Origin: CAZOSF01 sp964582415
Lineage (GTDB): Bacteria > Bacteroidota > Bacteroidia > Flavobacteriales > Flavobacteriaceae
Assembly: GCA_964582415.1 (NCBI GenBank)
Contig: CAZOSF010000096.1
Span: 1 to 6,650 of the forward strand
Direction: 5' to 3'
DNA length: 6,650 nucleotides
Shown here: one piece after another, positions 1 to 6,389 of the stretch
Layout of the letters: the number at the start of each line of letters is the position of its first letter
How positions within the stretch are numbered: the stretch's first letter is position 1
Translations under genes and position numbers: made by a program
The notes under the pieces: model-generated
The model's database searches: none
The model's input: only the letters and a program-made list of their open reading frames with translations
What the model was told of the DNA's origin: nothing

Positions 1-242
1 CCACTGTCGGTAATTTCGGCCAATTTTCCTAAGACACGGGTGAATCCTCGGGGTACGACGGTTTTGTATTCAAACCAAAAATCAAAAAGGTCACCCAATA
101 AGAAAATAGCGGCAGCATCCTTTTTTACGTCATCCAACCAGGCCACAAATTTTTTCTCACGCGGCAAACTTTCGGCAGGGGTTGGGGCGCCTAGGTGATT
201 GTCGCTCGAGAAGTAAATTTTCTTGCCTTGAGGGATTTGCAT
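1..242 (-). CDS. lpxH: UDP-2,3-diacylglucosamine diphosphatase LpxH, N-terminal part (runs off window)
   Basis: Only the first 80 residues lie in the window; the gene continues past base 1. It starts at ATG 242-240. LpxH is a peripheral inner-membrane calcineurin-like metallophosphoesterase. It hydrolyses UDP-2,3-diacylglucosamine to lipid X and UMP, a step of lipid A synthesis. Visible family marks are the first metal-binding motif D14-N15-H16 in 'FSSDNHLG' and the second, G50-D51, in 'LLGDLFDFWFEY', which is highly typical of Bacteroidota LpxH. The GNH and later histidine motifs would be off-window. It lies 33 bp downstream of queD on the same strand, so the two are probably co-transcribed. 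No separate promoter box with a full TAnnTTTG match is seen in the gap. Another calcineurin-like phosphoesterase is possible but less likely given the LFDFWFEY signature. Confidence 0.92.
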   Translation of the reverse strand, partial: MQIPQGKKIYFSSDNHLGAPTPAESLPREKKFVAWLDDVKKDAAAIFLLGDLFDFWFEYKTVVPRGFTRVLGKLAEITDS

Positions 243-275
243 ACAGTAAATATAGTAAAACGGCTTAGCAACTTC

Positions 276-725
276 CTACTGGTCGGAAGCAAACCATTCG
301 GCATAACTGGTTTCGGTCTCTTGAAGCTTAAGGGCAAACAGCTCGATACTTTCCGGAAGTCGTTTGCGAATTTTATCGGCAAAATCCAATACCATCATTT
401 CACTGGTGGGTTGATATTCTACCAAAAGCACATTGTGTCCGCGCGATTCCAATTCTCTGGCTAACTCCACATGAGGGGTATTTTTATTAAAAACCGTAGC
501 ATGATCGAAGACATCCACAATTTCTTCCTTGACGATTTTTTTCAAATCCCCAAAATCGATCACCATCCCATATTTCACATGGGTATTGTCTGAAATAGGG
601 GTGCCGATTACGGTTACCGATAAACGATAGCTGTGCCCATGTACATTTCGACATTTTCCATCGTAACCATATAAGGCATGGCCCGTTTCGAAGGTAAACT
701 GTTTGGTAATGCGGATCTTTTTCAT
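276..725 (-). CDS. queD: 6-carboxytetrahydropterin synthase (QueD/PTPS family)
   Basis: This is a 149-residue protein, a normal length for QueD. The enzyme converts 7,8-dihydroneopterin triphosphate to 6-carboxy-5,6,7,8-tetrahydropterin, an early cytoplasmic step to preQ0 and the tRNA base queuosine. Zinc ligands are H16 and the H29-G30-H31 motif ('NVHGHSYRL'). C25 is the candidate catalytic cysteine, D74-H75 ('FDHAT') the catalytic pair, P106-T-S-E109 the pterin-site motif, and E136 in 'LQETETSYAEW' the C-terminal pterin-binding glutamate. The frame stays open upstream to 821, but the start ATG 725 (MKKIRITKQF) is preferred. The family fold begins there, and a longer start would run through the divergent promoter region. 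It heads a probable two-gene unit with lpxH; the link looks positional rather than functional. Family members can act as 6-pyruvoyltetrahydropterin synthases, but the motifs and bacterial setting favour QueD. Confidence 0.93.
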   Translation of the reverse strand: MKKIRITKQFTFETGHALYGYDGKCRNVHGHSYRLSVTVIGTPISDNTHVKYGMVIDFGDLKKIVKEEIVDVFDHATVFNKNTPHVELARELESRGHNVLLVEYQPTSEMMVLDFADKIRKRLPESIELFALKLQETETSYAEWFASDQ

Positions 726-730
726 CAGGG

Positions 731-738
731 CAAAGATA
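731..738 (-). promoter_or_regulatory. Candidate -7 box (TATCTTTG) for queD-lpxH
   Basis: On the minus strand TATCTTTG matches the Bacteroidota -7 consensus TAnnTTTG exactly. Only 5 nt separate it from the queD ATG at 725, so a transcript from it would have almost no leader. No TTG is seen at the usual -33 spacing, so support is the box alone. Confidence 0.4.
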
Positions 739-761
739 CGGGTTTTTCCCTTCGGAAAATT

Positions 762-795
762 TTTGACCAACATATGCTTCCCAGATGTATATTTG
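762..795 (+). promoter_or_regulatory. Candidate promoter of the 2OG-Fe(II) oxygenase gene
   Basis: A TTTG at 762-765 and TATATTTG at 788-795 are 22 nt apart. They match the Bacteroidota -33/-7 arrangement (TTTG, then TAnnTTTG at roughly 17-23 nt). The box ends 18 nt before ATG 814. This is the best-formed promoter in the window and lies in the 88-bp divergent gap with queD. Confidence 0.6.
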
Positions 796-813
796 CGCAC
801 TTTTTTGTTGTGC

Positions 814-1449
814 ATGAGCAATGAATTATTTGAACAGATGGATTTTGTTGAAAATCCGTTGTTCGAATCGATTATCGAGGATCTGATGGAGCGTCACTAC
901 AGTGTGGTGGACGGTTTTTTTACTTCAGAAGAAGTTGCCCTTCTTCGAAACAATCTTTTGTTGAAATACGAAGAAGACAGATTCCGAAAGTCGGCCATCG
1001 GGAACAAATTCAACGAAGAAATCATTAAGAGCATTCGCGGGGATTTCATCTTGTGGATGGACGAGTCGAGGGCGGATGTTGTTGAACAACTTTTCTTTAA
1101 AAAGATTAACGACCTAATTGTTTACCTCAACAAAACCTGCTTTCTAGGGATTAACCAAAAGGAATTCCATTATGCCGTGTATCCCACGGGGACTTTTTAC
1201 AAACGCCATTTGGACACTTTTCAGAATGACGACCGCCGAAAAATTTCCATCGTGTGCTATATGAATGAAGATCCATGGCCAGAGGAGAATGGAGGCGAAC
1301 TTACCCTTTACTTGGACGAAGGGGCGAAGGGCATACTGCCCTTGGCGGGTAGGGTGGTTATTTTCGAGAGTCAGTTATTGGAACACGAGGTAAAGGTTGT
1401 TAAGCAATCGGAACGGCTTAGTATTACCGGCTGGTTGAAGACTCGTTAG
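814..1449 (+). CDS. 2OG-Fe(II) oxygenase, prolyl 4-hydroxylase-like
   Basis: This is a 211-residue soluble, presumably cytoplasmic dioxygenase of the 2-oxoglutarate/Fe(II) superfamily. The facial triad is visible as H132-x-D134 ('YKRHLDTF') and distal H191 ('LEHEV'). R201 ten residues later is the expected 2-oxoglutarate carboxylate anchor ('SERLSITGW'). The core also carries 'NGGELTLY' and 'GRVVIFES', typical of the prolyl-hydroxylase/SM-20-like group. The substrate cannot be told: protein prolyl hydroxylation is the family precedent, but bacterial members vary. The frame is open back to 703, but ATG 814 is preferred because it follows a good TTTG/TAnnTTTG promoter by 18 nt. ATG 838 (MDFVENPLF) is a possible alternative. 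It is divergent from queD, and its last 26 bp overlap the convergent MATE gene. No SD-like site is needed to place the start, as is usual in this phylum. Confidence 0.87.
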   Translation: MSNELFEQMDFVENPLFESIIEDLMERHYSVVDGFFTSEEVALLRNNLLLKYEEDRFRKSAIGNKFNEEIIKSIRGDFILWMDESRADVVEQLFFKKINDLIVYLNKTCFLGINQKEFHYAVYPTGTFYKRHLDTFQNDDRRKISIVCYMNEDPWPEENGGELTLYLDEGAKGILPLAGRVVIFESQLLEHEVKVVKQSERLSITGWLKTR

Positions 1450-2943
1450 CCGATTGTGCCAAGGGAACGTATTTCTTTTTGAACTTGATGATGAGCGCGA
1501 TGGCCCTGTAGGCAATCCAAGAGAGTAGCGCCCCCCAAATCCCAACGAGTCCCCAGTCCAAATATTTGAAAAGGTACAAGAAAGGTAGAAAGCCTAAGAT
1601 TGTTGCTCCCAATAGTACATTTCGTAAATAGGCCATTTCTCCCAAACCTTTGAAGATGGCATCGAGGGTAAAAGCTAAGGCGTTCAGGGGTTGGCTTAAA
1701 ATCACCATAAAGAACATTCCATAGAAAATCGCCAATACTTCCGGATCCTTGATGAAAAGCTTTCCAATAGGTTCGTAAAGCAACAAGCAGGCGATAGTCA
1801 ATATTCCAGCCACAATCAAATTATAGAAATTGACCCTTTTGGTGAGTTTCAAAAGCCTAGGATAATCCTTTGCCCCGAGAATCTTTCCGCCTAAAATATT
1901 TCCTGCCGCACCGTAGCCGTCCACAAAGAAGGCGGTGAACAACCAAATGTTGATGGCGATGGCATGGGCGGCGATGGTTTCTTTTCCTAAGGCAGTAGCT
2001 TCCCGTACTGCCAACATCAAAGCAACATTAAGGGCAATCGACCGGATGAATAGGTTGAAACACATGGAAACCAAACGGCGGATTTCAGGGTCTAATGGAA
2101 ATCGCAATCGTAGGGAAACAGGGGTTTTTTTCATGAGCAAAACCAAGGAAAAGAGCGCCATTACTACCTGTGAAATCAAACTGGCCCACGCTGCTCCTTC
2201 AATTCCCAAGGCAGGAATACTTCCCTCTACGCCAAAGACCAAAAGGAAATCCAAAGCAATATTCAATGCGGCTCCAGTAGCTGCCACTACCATGGGCCAA
2301 AAAGTATTTTGCAAACCCCTGAATATTCCAAAGGCCGCAAAGGTGAAAAGCGTAAGCGGAAAGCCCCACACCCGTATGTTGTAATACTCTATACTGAATT
2401 GAAGTATGATGCCCTCTGCGTTTAAAAGTCGGAATATGTCGTCAACAAAAAAGGAGGTGGAAACCAAGACAATAATACTAAGGGCCACATTGAAATAAAT
2501 AGCCTGAGCAGGGAAGTTATAAATGCTTTTCAGGTTTCCAGCACCAAGGTTTTGGGAGACGATGGTAGAGATGGCACTTCGGGTTTGTGCTAAAATCCAG
2601 ATAAGCATGGAGAGAAATGAACCCACTACTCCCACGGCCGCCAAGGATTCAGTGCCATAGGTTGGTATGTTCCCTACCACAGCGGCATCGGTGCTCGATA
2701 AGACGGGCTCTGCAATACCCGCAATGATNNNNNNNNNNNNNNNNNNNNNNNNNNNNNNNNNNNNNNNNNNNNNNNNNNNNNNNNNNNNNNNNNNNNNNNN
2801 NNNNNNNNNNNNNNNNNNNNNNNNNNNNCTACCACAGCGGCATCGGTGCTCGATAAGACGGGCTCTGCAATACCCGCAATGATAGCAGGGATGGCCAATT
2901 GCTGAATGCGTTTAAAGGAGATATCGGTGGCTGTTGTTTCCAA
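1424..2943 (-). CDS. MATE family efflux transporter (interrupted by an artefactual assembly gap)
   Basis: This is an inner-membrane multidrug/metabolite antiporter of the MATE family, DinF-like in N-terminal style ('KRIQQLAIPAIIAGIAEPVLSS', then 'TDAAVVGN'). The gene is broken on paper by 100 N at 2729-2828. Joining the identical 55-bp flanks gives one frame of 454 residues, normal for MATE proteins. Long hydrophobic segments run through it and fit about 12 helices. The N-terminal half carries the usual P19 and the 'STDAAVVGN' helix-1 end, and 'FGIFRGLQNTFWP' is a characteristic loop motif. An in-frame TGA sits two codons upstream, and no ATG occurs before the family homology starts. The start is therefore taken as TTG 2943-2941 (METTATDISF). 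A TACCTTTG box lies only 4 nt upstream. The 3' end overlaps the convergent oxygenase gene by 26 bp. The transported substrate cannot be predicted. Confidence 0.92.
2674..2728. repeat. 55-bp contig-end duplicate, left copy (gap 1)
   Basis: Identical base for base to 2829-2883. It is the end of the left contig repeated at the start of the next one, not a biological repeat. Dropping one copy together with the Ns repairs the MATE reading frame. Confidence 0.97.
2729..2828. other. Assembly gap of 100 N, inside the MATE gene
   Basis: Exactly 100 N, a standard placeholder for a gap of unknown size. The flanks overlap by 55 bp, so the true gap length is most likely negative and no sequence is missing. 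Confidence 0.97.
2829..2883. repeat. 55-bp contig-end duplicate, right copy (gap 1)
   Basis: Exact second copy of 2674-2728. On the minus strand both copies encode the stretch from 'GIAEPVLSS' to 'TDAAVV' in the MATE N-terminus, which is present only once in the repaired protein. Confidence 0.97.
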
Positions 2944-2947
2944 GCTT

Positions 2948-2955
2948 CAAAGGTA
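2948..2955 (-). promoter_or_regulatory. Candidate -7 box (TACCTTTG) for the MATE gene
   Basis: An exact TAnnTTTG match on the minus strand, 4 nt before the proposed TTG start at 2943. A TTTG lies 13 nt upstream of it, which is closer than the usual 17-23 nt, so the -33 part is weak. If used, the transcript would start at or next to the start codon. Confidence 0.4.
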
Positions 2956-3020
2956 GGAATATGGTTTTCAAAAGTAAATGGGGACGCATCGATTTCAGCT
3001 ATGCAATGAGTTAGATTCCT

Positions 3021-3028
3021 TATCTTTA
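3021..3028 (+). promoter_or_regulatory. Candidate -7 box (TATCTTTA) for the T9SS cargo gene
   Basis: Seven of eight positions fit TAnnTTTG, with the last base A instead of G. It ends 27 nt before ATG 3056, leaving a short leader. No clear -33 TTG is seen. Confidence 0.35.
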
Positions 3029-3055
3029 AGAACTAAAAAATTGCTAAGGACCACG

Positions 3056-4935
3056 ATGGTACGGTTTGGACTTTTATGGGGACTGTTCTTGTTTGTATGG
3101 GGAGCCTATGCCCAAGAATGTCCAAATTTAACCCAACCACTGGCTGGAAGCACAAATGTCCCGGTCGATACTACCATAAGCTGGGAAGAGGTTATTGGAG
3201 TAACAGGGTACATTATTTCTATAGGAACCACCCCGGGAGGAGGAGATATTGTCAATGAACAACAGAATGGTAGTGACACTAGTTTTGTGCCACCCCAAGG
3301 GTTGCCGGAGTCTTCTTTGATTTATGTTCGTATCACCTTGTTCTTTTTTGATCAGGAAGATATTGTTTGCGAGCCTCAGTCCTTTACTACGGAAAATGTT
3401 ACCGAGGTGCCCGATTGCACCCAATTGGTCATACCCGAAAACGGCGACACGGGGGTAAATGTTGCTACCAACCTTTCTTGGTCGTATGCCTCAAAGGCCA
3501 CGGGATATCGACTCTCCATTGGGACTACCCCTGGGGGAGTGGAAATCTTGAACAATCTGGATGTGGGGAATGTCCTTTCTTACAATCCTGTTGCCGACTT
3601 TCCACCGGATACCACCCTTTATGTGACTATAACTCCCTATAACGAAAACGGAGACGCCATTGGATGTGAAGAGGAGCAATTTACAACGGCATCCTTGGGA
3701 GATCCTCCAGGATGCACCTACCTCATTACCCCACCCAATGGTGCTATCAATGTGCCATTGTCTCCAACACTGGAATGGGCTCCTGTTCCAGGGGCAACAG
3801 GATATATTGTTTTTATTGGAAGGACTCCTTTTATCAATGATGTATTGGACGGGGCTGTTTTCACCACCACCTCTACCCAAGTTCTGAATTTCGAATCGAA
3901 TAACACGTATTTTGTTCGGATAATCCCTTTCAATCAAGCAGGACAGGGACAAGATTGCGGTCAGGAATCCTTTTCTACGATTCTGGGGTGCGGACCATTT
4001 TATGACCCTGATACGGGCGAATTGATTAGTTTTTATCCCGAAAGCGTCTTTCCCGATTCGGTGGGCATTTGTGAAAACGAATTACCCACTCGCTTTTATT
4101 CTCCTGACAGCGCTGATGGTTATCGTTGGTTTGAGGTACTCCCTTCGGGATCGGAAGAGTTGATCTCGGAAGCGAATTATGCCGATTTCTTTCATACGGG
4201 GACCTATCGCTATGAAGTGTACGATATTATTAGTCAGGAGGGCACTTCAATTGAATGTGCGTTTTCCAAGGAATTTGTGGTAGTAGCCTCTTCGATTGCT
4301 ACCATTGAAAGCATTGATAAAGAAGCCGACGGGTTTACTTTTACCGTTTCGGCATCCGTTTCCGGAAGTGGCGACTATGAGTATTCCCTGGAGGGGGAAA
4401 ACTATCAAGATTCTCCCAATTTTTTCAATCTTACCCAGGGGTATTATACGCTCTATGTCCGTGATAAAAACGGCTGTGGTGTAGCCACTGAAGAATTTAG
4501 ATTAGCTTATCCACCGACTGGTTTTCCGCCCTATTTTTCTCCTAACGGGGACGGATATAATGATTATTGGAATTACGTTCGCCCTATTTTAAACCCGCTT
4601 TCCATTGAAAAAATATATATCTACAACCGTTACGGAAAAGTACTTGCTATTATTGGNNNNNNNNNNNNNNNNNNNNNNNNNNNNNNNNNNNNNNNNNNNN
4701 NNNNNNNNNNNNNNNNNNNNNNNNNNNNNNNNNNNNNNNNNNNNNNNNNNNNNNNNCCATTGAAAAAATATATATCTACAACCGTTACGGAAAAGTACTT
4801 GCTATTATTGGGCCTGCTTCCCAAGGTTGGAATGGTAAATACAATAATGCTCCTATGCCCTCCGATGGCTATTGGTACCGGGCGGTACTTTCAGATGGCA
4901 ACGAAGTGAGGGGGTATTTTTCCTTGGTCCGTTGA
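3056..4935 (+). CDS. T9SS type B cargo protein with three Ig/Fn3-like repeats (interrupted by an artefactual gap)
   Basis: This is a 574-residue exported protein once the gap at 4657-4756 is closed through its 55-bp flanking overlap. Residues 1-20 are a Sec signal peptide (hydrophobic FGLLWGLFLFVWG, cleavage after AYAQ). Three tandem Ig/Fn3-like repeats start at C22, C121 and C220, an exact 99-residue period. Each has a second cysteine near its end (C105, C204, C301), a likely disulfide. Repeats 1 and 2 share 'SIGTTPGG', and repeat 3 has 'FIGRTP'. Residues about 312-484 form further beta-rich, adhesin-like sequence. The last ~90 residues are the gliding-motility-associated/type B T9SS sorting domain: 'FSPNGDGYND' (494-503), 'IYIYNRYGK', 'GWNGKYN', 'DGYWYRAVL', ending 'GYFSLVR'. 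It should cross the outer membrane through T9SS and be attached or released; the ligand is unknown. ATG 3056 is chosen because the signal peptide begins there, although the frame is open to 2978. TGA 4933-4935 abuts the GNAT stop. Confidence 0.94.
4602..4656. repeat. 55-bp contig-end duplicate, left copy (gap 2)
   Basis: Identical to 4757-4811. It encodes part of the sorting domain around 'IYIYNRYGKVLAII'. It is an assembly overlap, not a gene repeat; using both copies shifts the frame and gives a false C-terminus. Confidence 0.97.
4657..4756. other. Assembly gap of 100 N, inside the T9SS cargo gene
   Basis: Exactly 100 N flanked by identical 55-bp sequences, as at gap 1. Closing the overlap makes the sorting domain continuous through 'AIIGPASQGWNGKY' to its normal end, so nothing appears to be missing. 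Confidence 0.97.
4757..4811. repeat. 55-bp contig-end duplicate, right copy (gap 2)
   Basis: Exact second copy of 4602-4656. The true sorting-domain frame continues from this copy to TGA 4933-4935. Confidence 0.97.
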
Positions 4936-5436
4936 TTATAGTATTTTTTCAAAGCAATGAAATGGATACGAGCTTTGGTTGGGGAAATAGATATCTCCCA
5001 ATTGTATATATCCCCTAGCTTTATAGAATTTCTGATTTCTGGTATTCTGGCTGAAGGTATCCAAGCGAATGGAAGTAGCGCCGAGTTCTTTAGCGAGGGT
5101 TTCCACATAATCCATTAGCGTTCGAGCGAATCCTTGTCCTTGAAAGTCGGGGTGAATTGCCAAGCGATGCACGTAGAGGTTGGCCCCATCGGGTGTGAGC
5201 CACTCGATGTCTTCATATTCGGAGTCCTTTAGGGAGGAAAGGGTGACACAGCCAAGGATTTCATCGTCTTGTTCGAACACATAAAGTTCTTGGCGCCGAC
5301 AATCTTGTTCGAAGGCTTGTTTGCTGGGATACAGATTGTTCCATTGAAAGATTCCTTCCGAAATCATTTTTTGAGCACAGGCTTGGGTGAGTCTTAATAA
5401 AGTGTCAATTTCAGAAGCCTTTCCCTTTCGTATCAT
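4936..5436 (-). CDS. GNAT family N-acetyltransferase
   Basis: This is a 166-residue cytoplasmic acetyl-CoA-dependent acyltransferase of the GNAT fold. Motif A is clear: 'LYVHRLAIHPDFQGQGFARTLM', with the pyrophosphate-binding Q99-x-x-G102-x-A104 pattern. Motif B follows with N134, F137-Y138 and 'ARGY' (140-143), where the tyrosine is a common general acid. The N-terminal 'MIRKGKASEIDTLLRLTQAC' is a usual beta1-alpha1 start, which supports ATG 5436. The substrate cannot be assigned; the family includes small-molecule and protein acetylators. Its TAA (4938-4936) touches the stop of the convergent T9SS gene with no base between. Only 44 bp separate its start from the divergent universal stress protein gene, and no full -7 box is seen for it there. 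Confidence 0.9.
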   Translation of the reverse strand: MIRKGKASEIDTLLRLTQACAQKMISEGIFQWNNLYPSKQAFEQDCRRQELYVFEQDDEILGCVTLSSLKDSEYEDIEWLTPDGANLYVHRLAIHPDFQGQGFARTLMDYVETLAKELGATSIRLDTFSQNTRNQKFYKARGYIQLGDIYFPNQSSYPFHCFEKIL

Positions 5437-5446
5437 AAATAAAGAC

Positions 5447-5454
5447 TAATTTTG
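5447..5454 (+). promoter_or_regulatory. Candidate -7 box (TAATTTTG) for the universal stress protein gene
   Basis: An exact TAnnTTTG match 26 nt before ATG 5481, giving a leader of about 20 nt. No clean TTG lies at the -33 spacing, where TTTCG (5426-5430) is the nearest resemblance and lies inside the divergent GNAT coding start. Confidence 0.45.
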
Positions 5455-5480
5455 CCGTAAATTTAAATAAACCAACTGCC

Positions 5481-6269
5481 ATGAAAAACATATTAGTGCC
5501 AGTAAGTTCCGTTCAAAATGCAGTCACTAATCTGCGGTATGCTGTGAATTTGGCATCGATTAACGGTGCTAATGTGTATTTGGTAAACCTCTACAAGGAG
5601 TTTTCCCGAGTAGGGACCTTGACCAAGGTAAATCAATTGATTATTGAAGATAGCGAAGAATTACTTCAACGGGTGCTTCAAGAAGTGGACCCCAAAGGGG
5701 TTAATGTAGTAGCAAAATCCATAAAAGGAGACGCCTATGAGGGAATCGTTCGCATTGCCGAGAAAATGGAAATCGATTTAGTTATCACTTCTCCACAGAG
5801 TATCGAGATTGCGGATGAAGTGTATCTGGGAAGCATTACTGGAAAATTGGTAAAGCAAACCGAGATTCCAATTTTGATTATCCCGCCTGGATATATTTTT
5901 AGGAAGGTGGAGACCATACTTCTGGCATTTAAGGTAGGATCTTTGAAATCGGATGATGTTTTAAAACCGTTAAAGGAAATCAGTAGAAGTTTTAGCGCCA
6001 AGGTGAATTTACTTCAAGTGATTACTCCAGATGTTGCCCAAGATGATTCTAAAATAGATCCTCGTTTGTCTGAATTAAACAAAAAAGTTCAGGTCACGAA
6101 GAATGCGACAGTGTATCAAGGGATACTTGAACATTTTCAATCGAATAATCCCGACATGCTATGTGTTTTTAGGCGCAAGCGAGGTGTTTTTGAGAAACTT
6201 TGGGAAAAGAACACCATTCTCAAGAAGGATTTTCATACCACAAAACCATTGTTGGTTTTAAAGGCCTAG
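5481..6269 (+). CDS. Universal stress protein, tandem UspA domains
   Basis: This is a 262-residue cytoplasmic protein with two Usp domains, about 1-136 and 141-262, the length typical of tandem UspA proteins in Bacteroidota. Domain 1 opens with 'MKNILVPVSS' and closes with 'LGSITGKLVKQTEIPILIIPPG', the usual Usp beta4-alpha4-beta5 ending. The second opens 'KVETILLAF' and ends 'TTKPLLVLKA'. The ATP-binding motif G-x2-G-x9-G-(S/T) is not intact: the final G117-S118 is present, but residues 104-107 read S-P-Q-S where the first two glycines belong. The second domain has no such motif. It is therefore probably a non-ATP-binding, regulatory or dimerising Usp type (inference). The role is general stress survival by family analogy; no partner is seen. 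It is a single-gene unit divergent from the GNAT gene, ending 35 bp before the tRNA, with no obvious terminator between. Confidence 0.88.
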   Translation: MKNILVPVSSVQNAVTNLRYAVNLASINGANVYLVNLYKEFSRVGTLTKVNQLIIEDSEELLQRVLQEVDPKGVNVVAKSIKGDAYEGIVRIAEKMEIDLVITSPQSIEIADEVYLGSITGKLVKQTEIPILIIPPGYIFRKVETILLAFKVGSLKSDDVLKPLKEISRSFSAKVNLLQVITPDVAQDDSKIDPRLSELNKKVQVTKNATVYQGILEHFQSNNPDMLCVFRRKRGVFEKLWEKNTILKKDFHTTKPLLVLKA

Positions 6270-6287
6270 GAAATTAAAAATATTTCT

Positions 6288-6295
6288 TATTTTCG
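6288..6295 (+). promoter_or_regulatory. Candidate -7 box (TATTTTCG) for tRNA-Ala
   Basis: Seven of eight positions fit TAnnTTTG (C for the third T of TTTG). It ends 9 nt before the mature tRNA 5' end. No -33 TTG is seen at the right spacing. Read-through from the stress protein gene is an alternative source of the tRNA. Confidence 0.3.
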
Positions 6296-6304
6296 CACCC
6301 TCTA

Positions 6305-6378
6305 GGGGATGTAGCTCAGCTGGCTAGAGCGCTTGACTGGCAGTCAAGAGGTCGTGGGTTCGAGTCCCATCTTCTCCA
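6305..6378 (+). tRNA. tRNA-Ala, anticodon GGC
   Basis: This is a full 74-nt cloverleaf. Acceptor strands are 6305-6311 and 6371-6377, D-stem GCTC/GAGC, and anticodon stem CTTGA/TCAAG around loop CTGGCAG with anticodon GGC (6339-6341). The variable loop has 5 nt, and the T arm is GTGGG-TTCGAGT-CCCAT. The G3-U70 wobble (6307 with 6375), the main alanine identity element, is present. It decodes GCC/GCU. The discriminator base is A6378. The CCA end is not encoded (A-C-A-T follows), so it must be added enzymatically. The acceptor stem has one U-U mismatch at positions 6-67 (6310 with 6372). Confidence 0.97.
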
Positions 6379-6389
6379 CATCAAGCAGA

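Noticed and set aside
703..813. Longer start (703) for the 2OG-Fe(II) oxygenase
   Set aside because: The extra 37 residues overlap the queD start and the whole promoter region and show no domain features; ATG 814 follows the promoter at a normal distance.
726..821. Longer start (821) for queD
   Set aside because: The 32-residue extension crosses the divergent promoter and is not part of the compact PTPS fold, which begins at MKKIRITKQF.
1935..2384. 149-residue plus-strand ORF opposite the MATE gene
   Set aside because: A composition shadow of the antisense strand of a membrane-protein gene. It has no recognisable domain and no promoter box, and the opposite strand has strong MATE family features.
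2674..2883. 55-bp direct repeats around the N runs as real repeats or target-site duplications of a missing element
   Set aside because: The same length at both gaps, exact identity, standard 100-N spacers and perfect frame restoration on collapse point to contig overlap, not to an inserted element.
3491..3952. 153-residue minus-strand ORF and other short ORFs inside the T9SS gene
   Set aside because: Shadow frames. The repeated glycine/threonine-rich coding sequence keeps stop codons rare in other frames, and no motif or start context supports them.
2978..4909. 643-residue plus-strand reading frame through the N run
   Set aside because: It is produced by translating 100 N and a duplicated 55 bp in the wrong frame. 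The true gene ends at 4935, and its start is at 3056 where the signal peptide begins.
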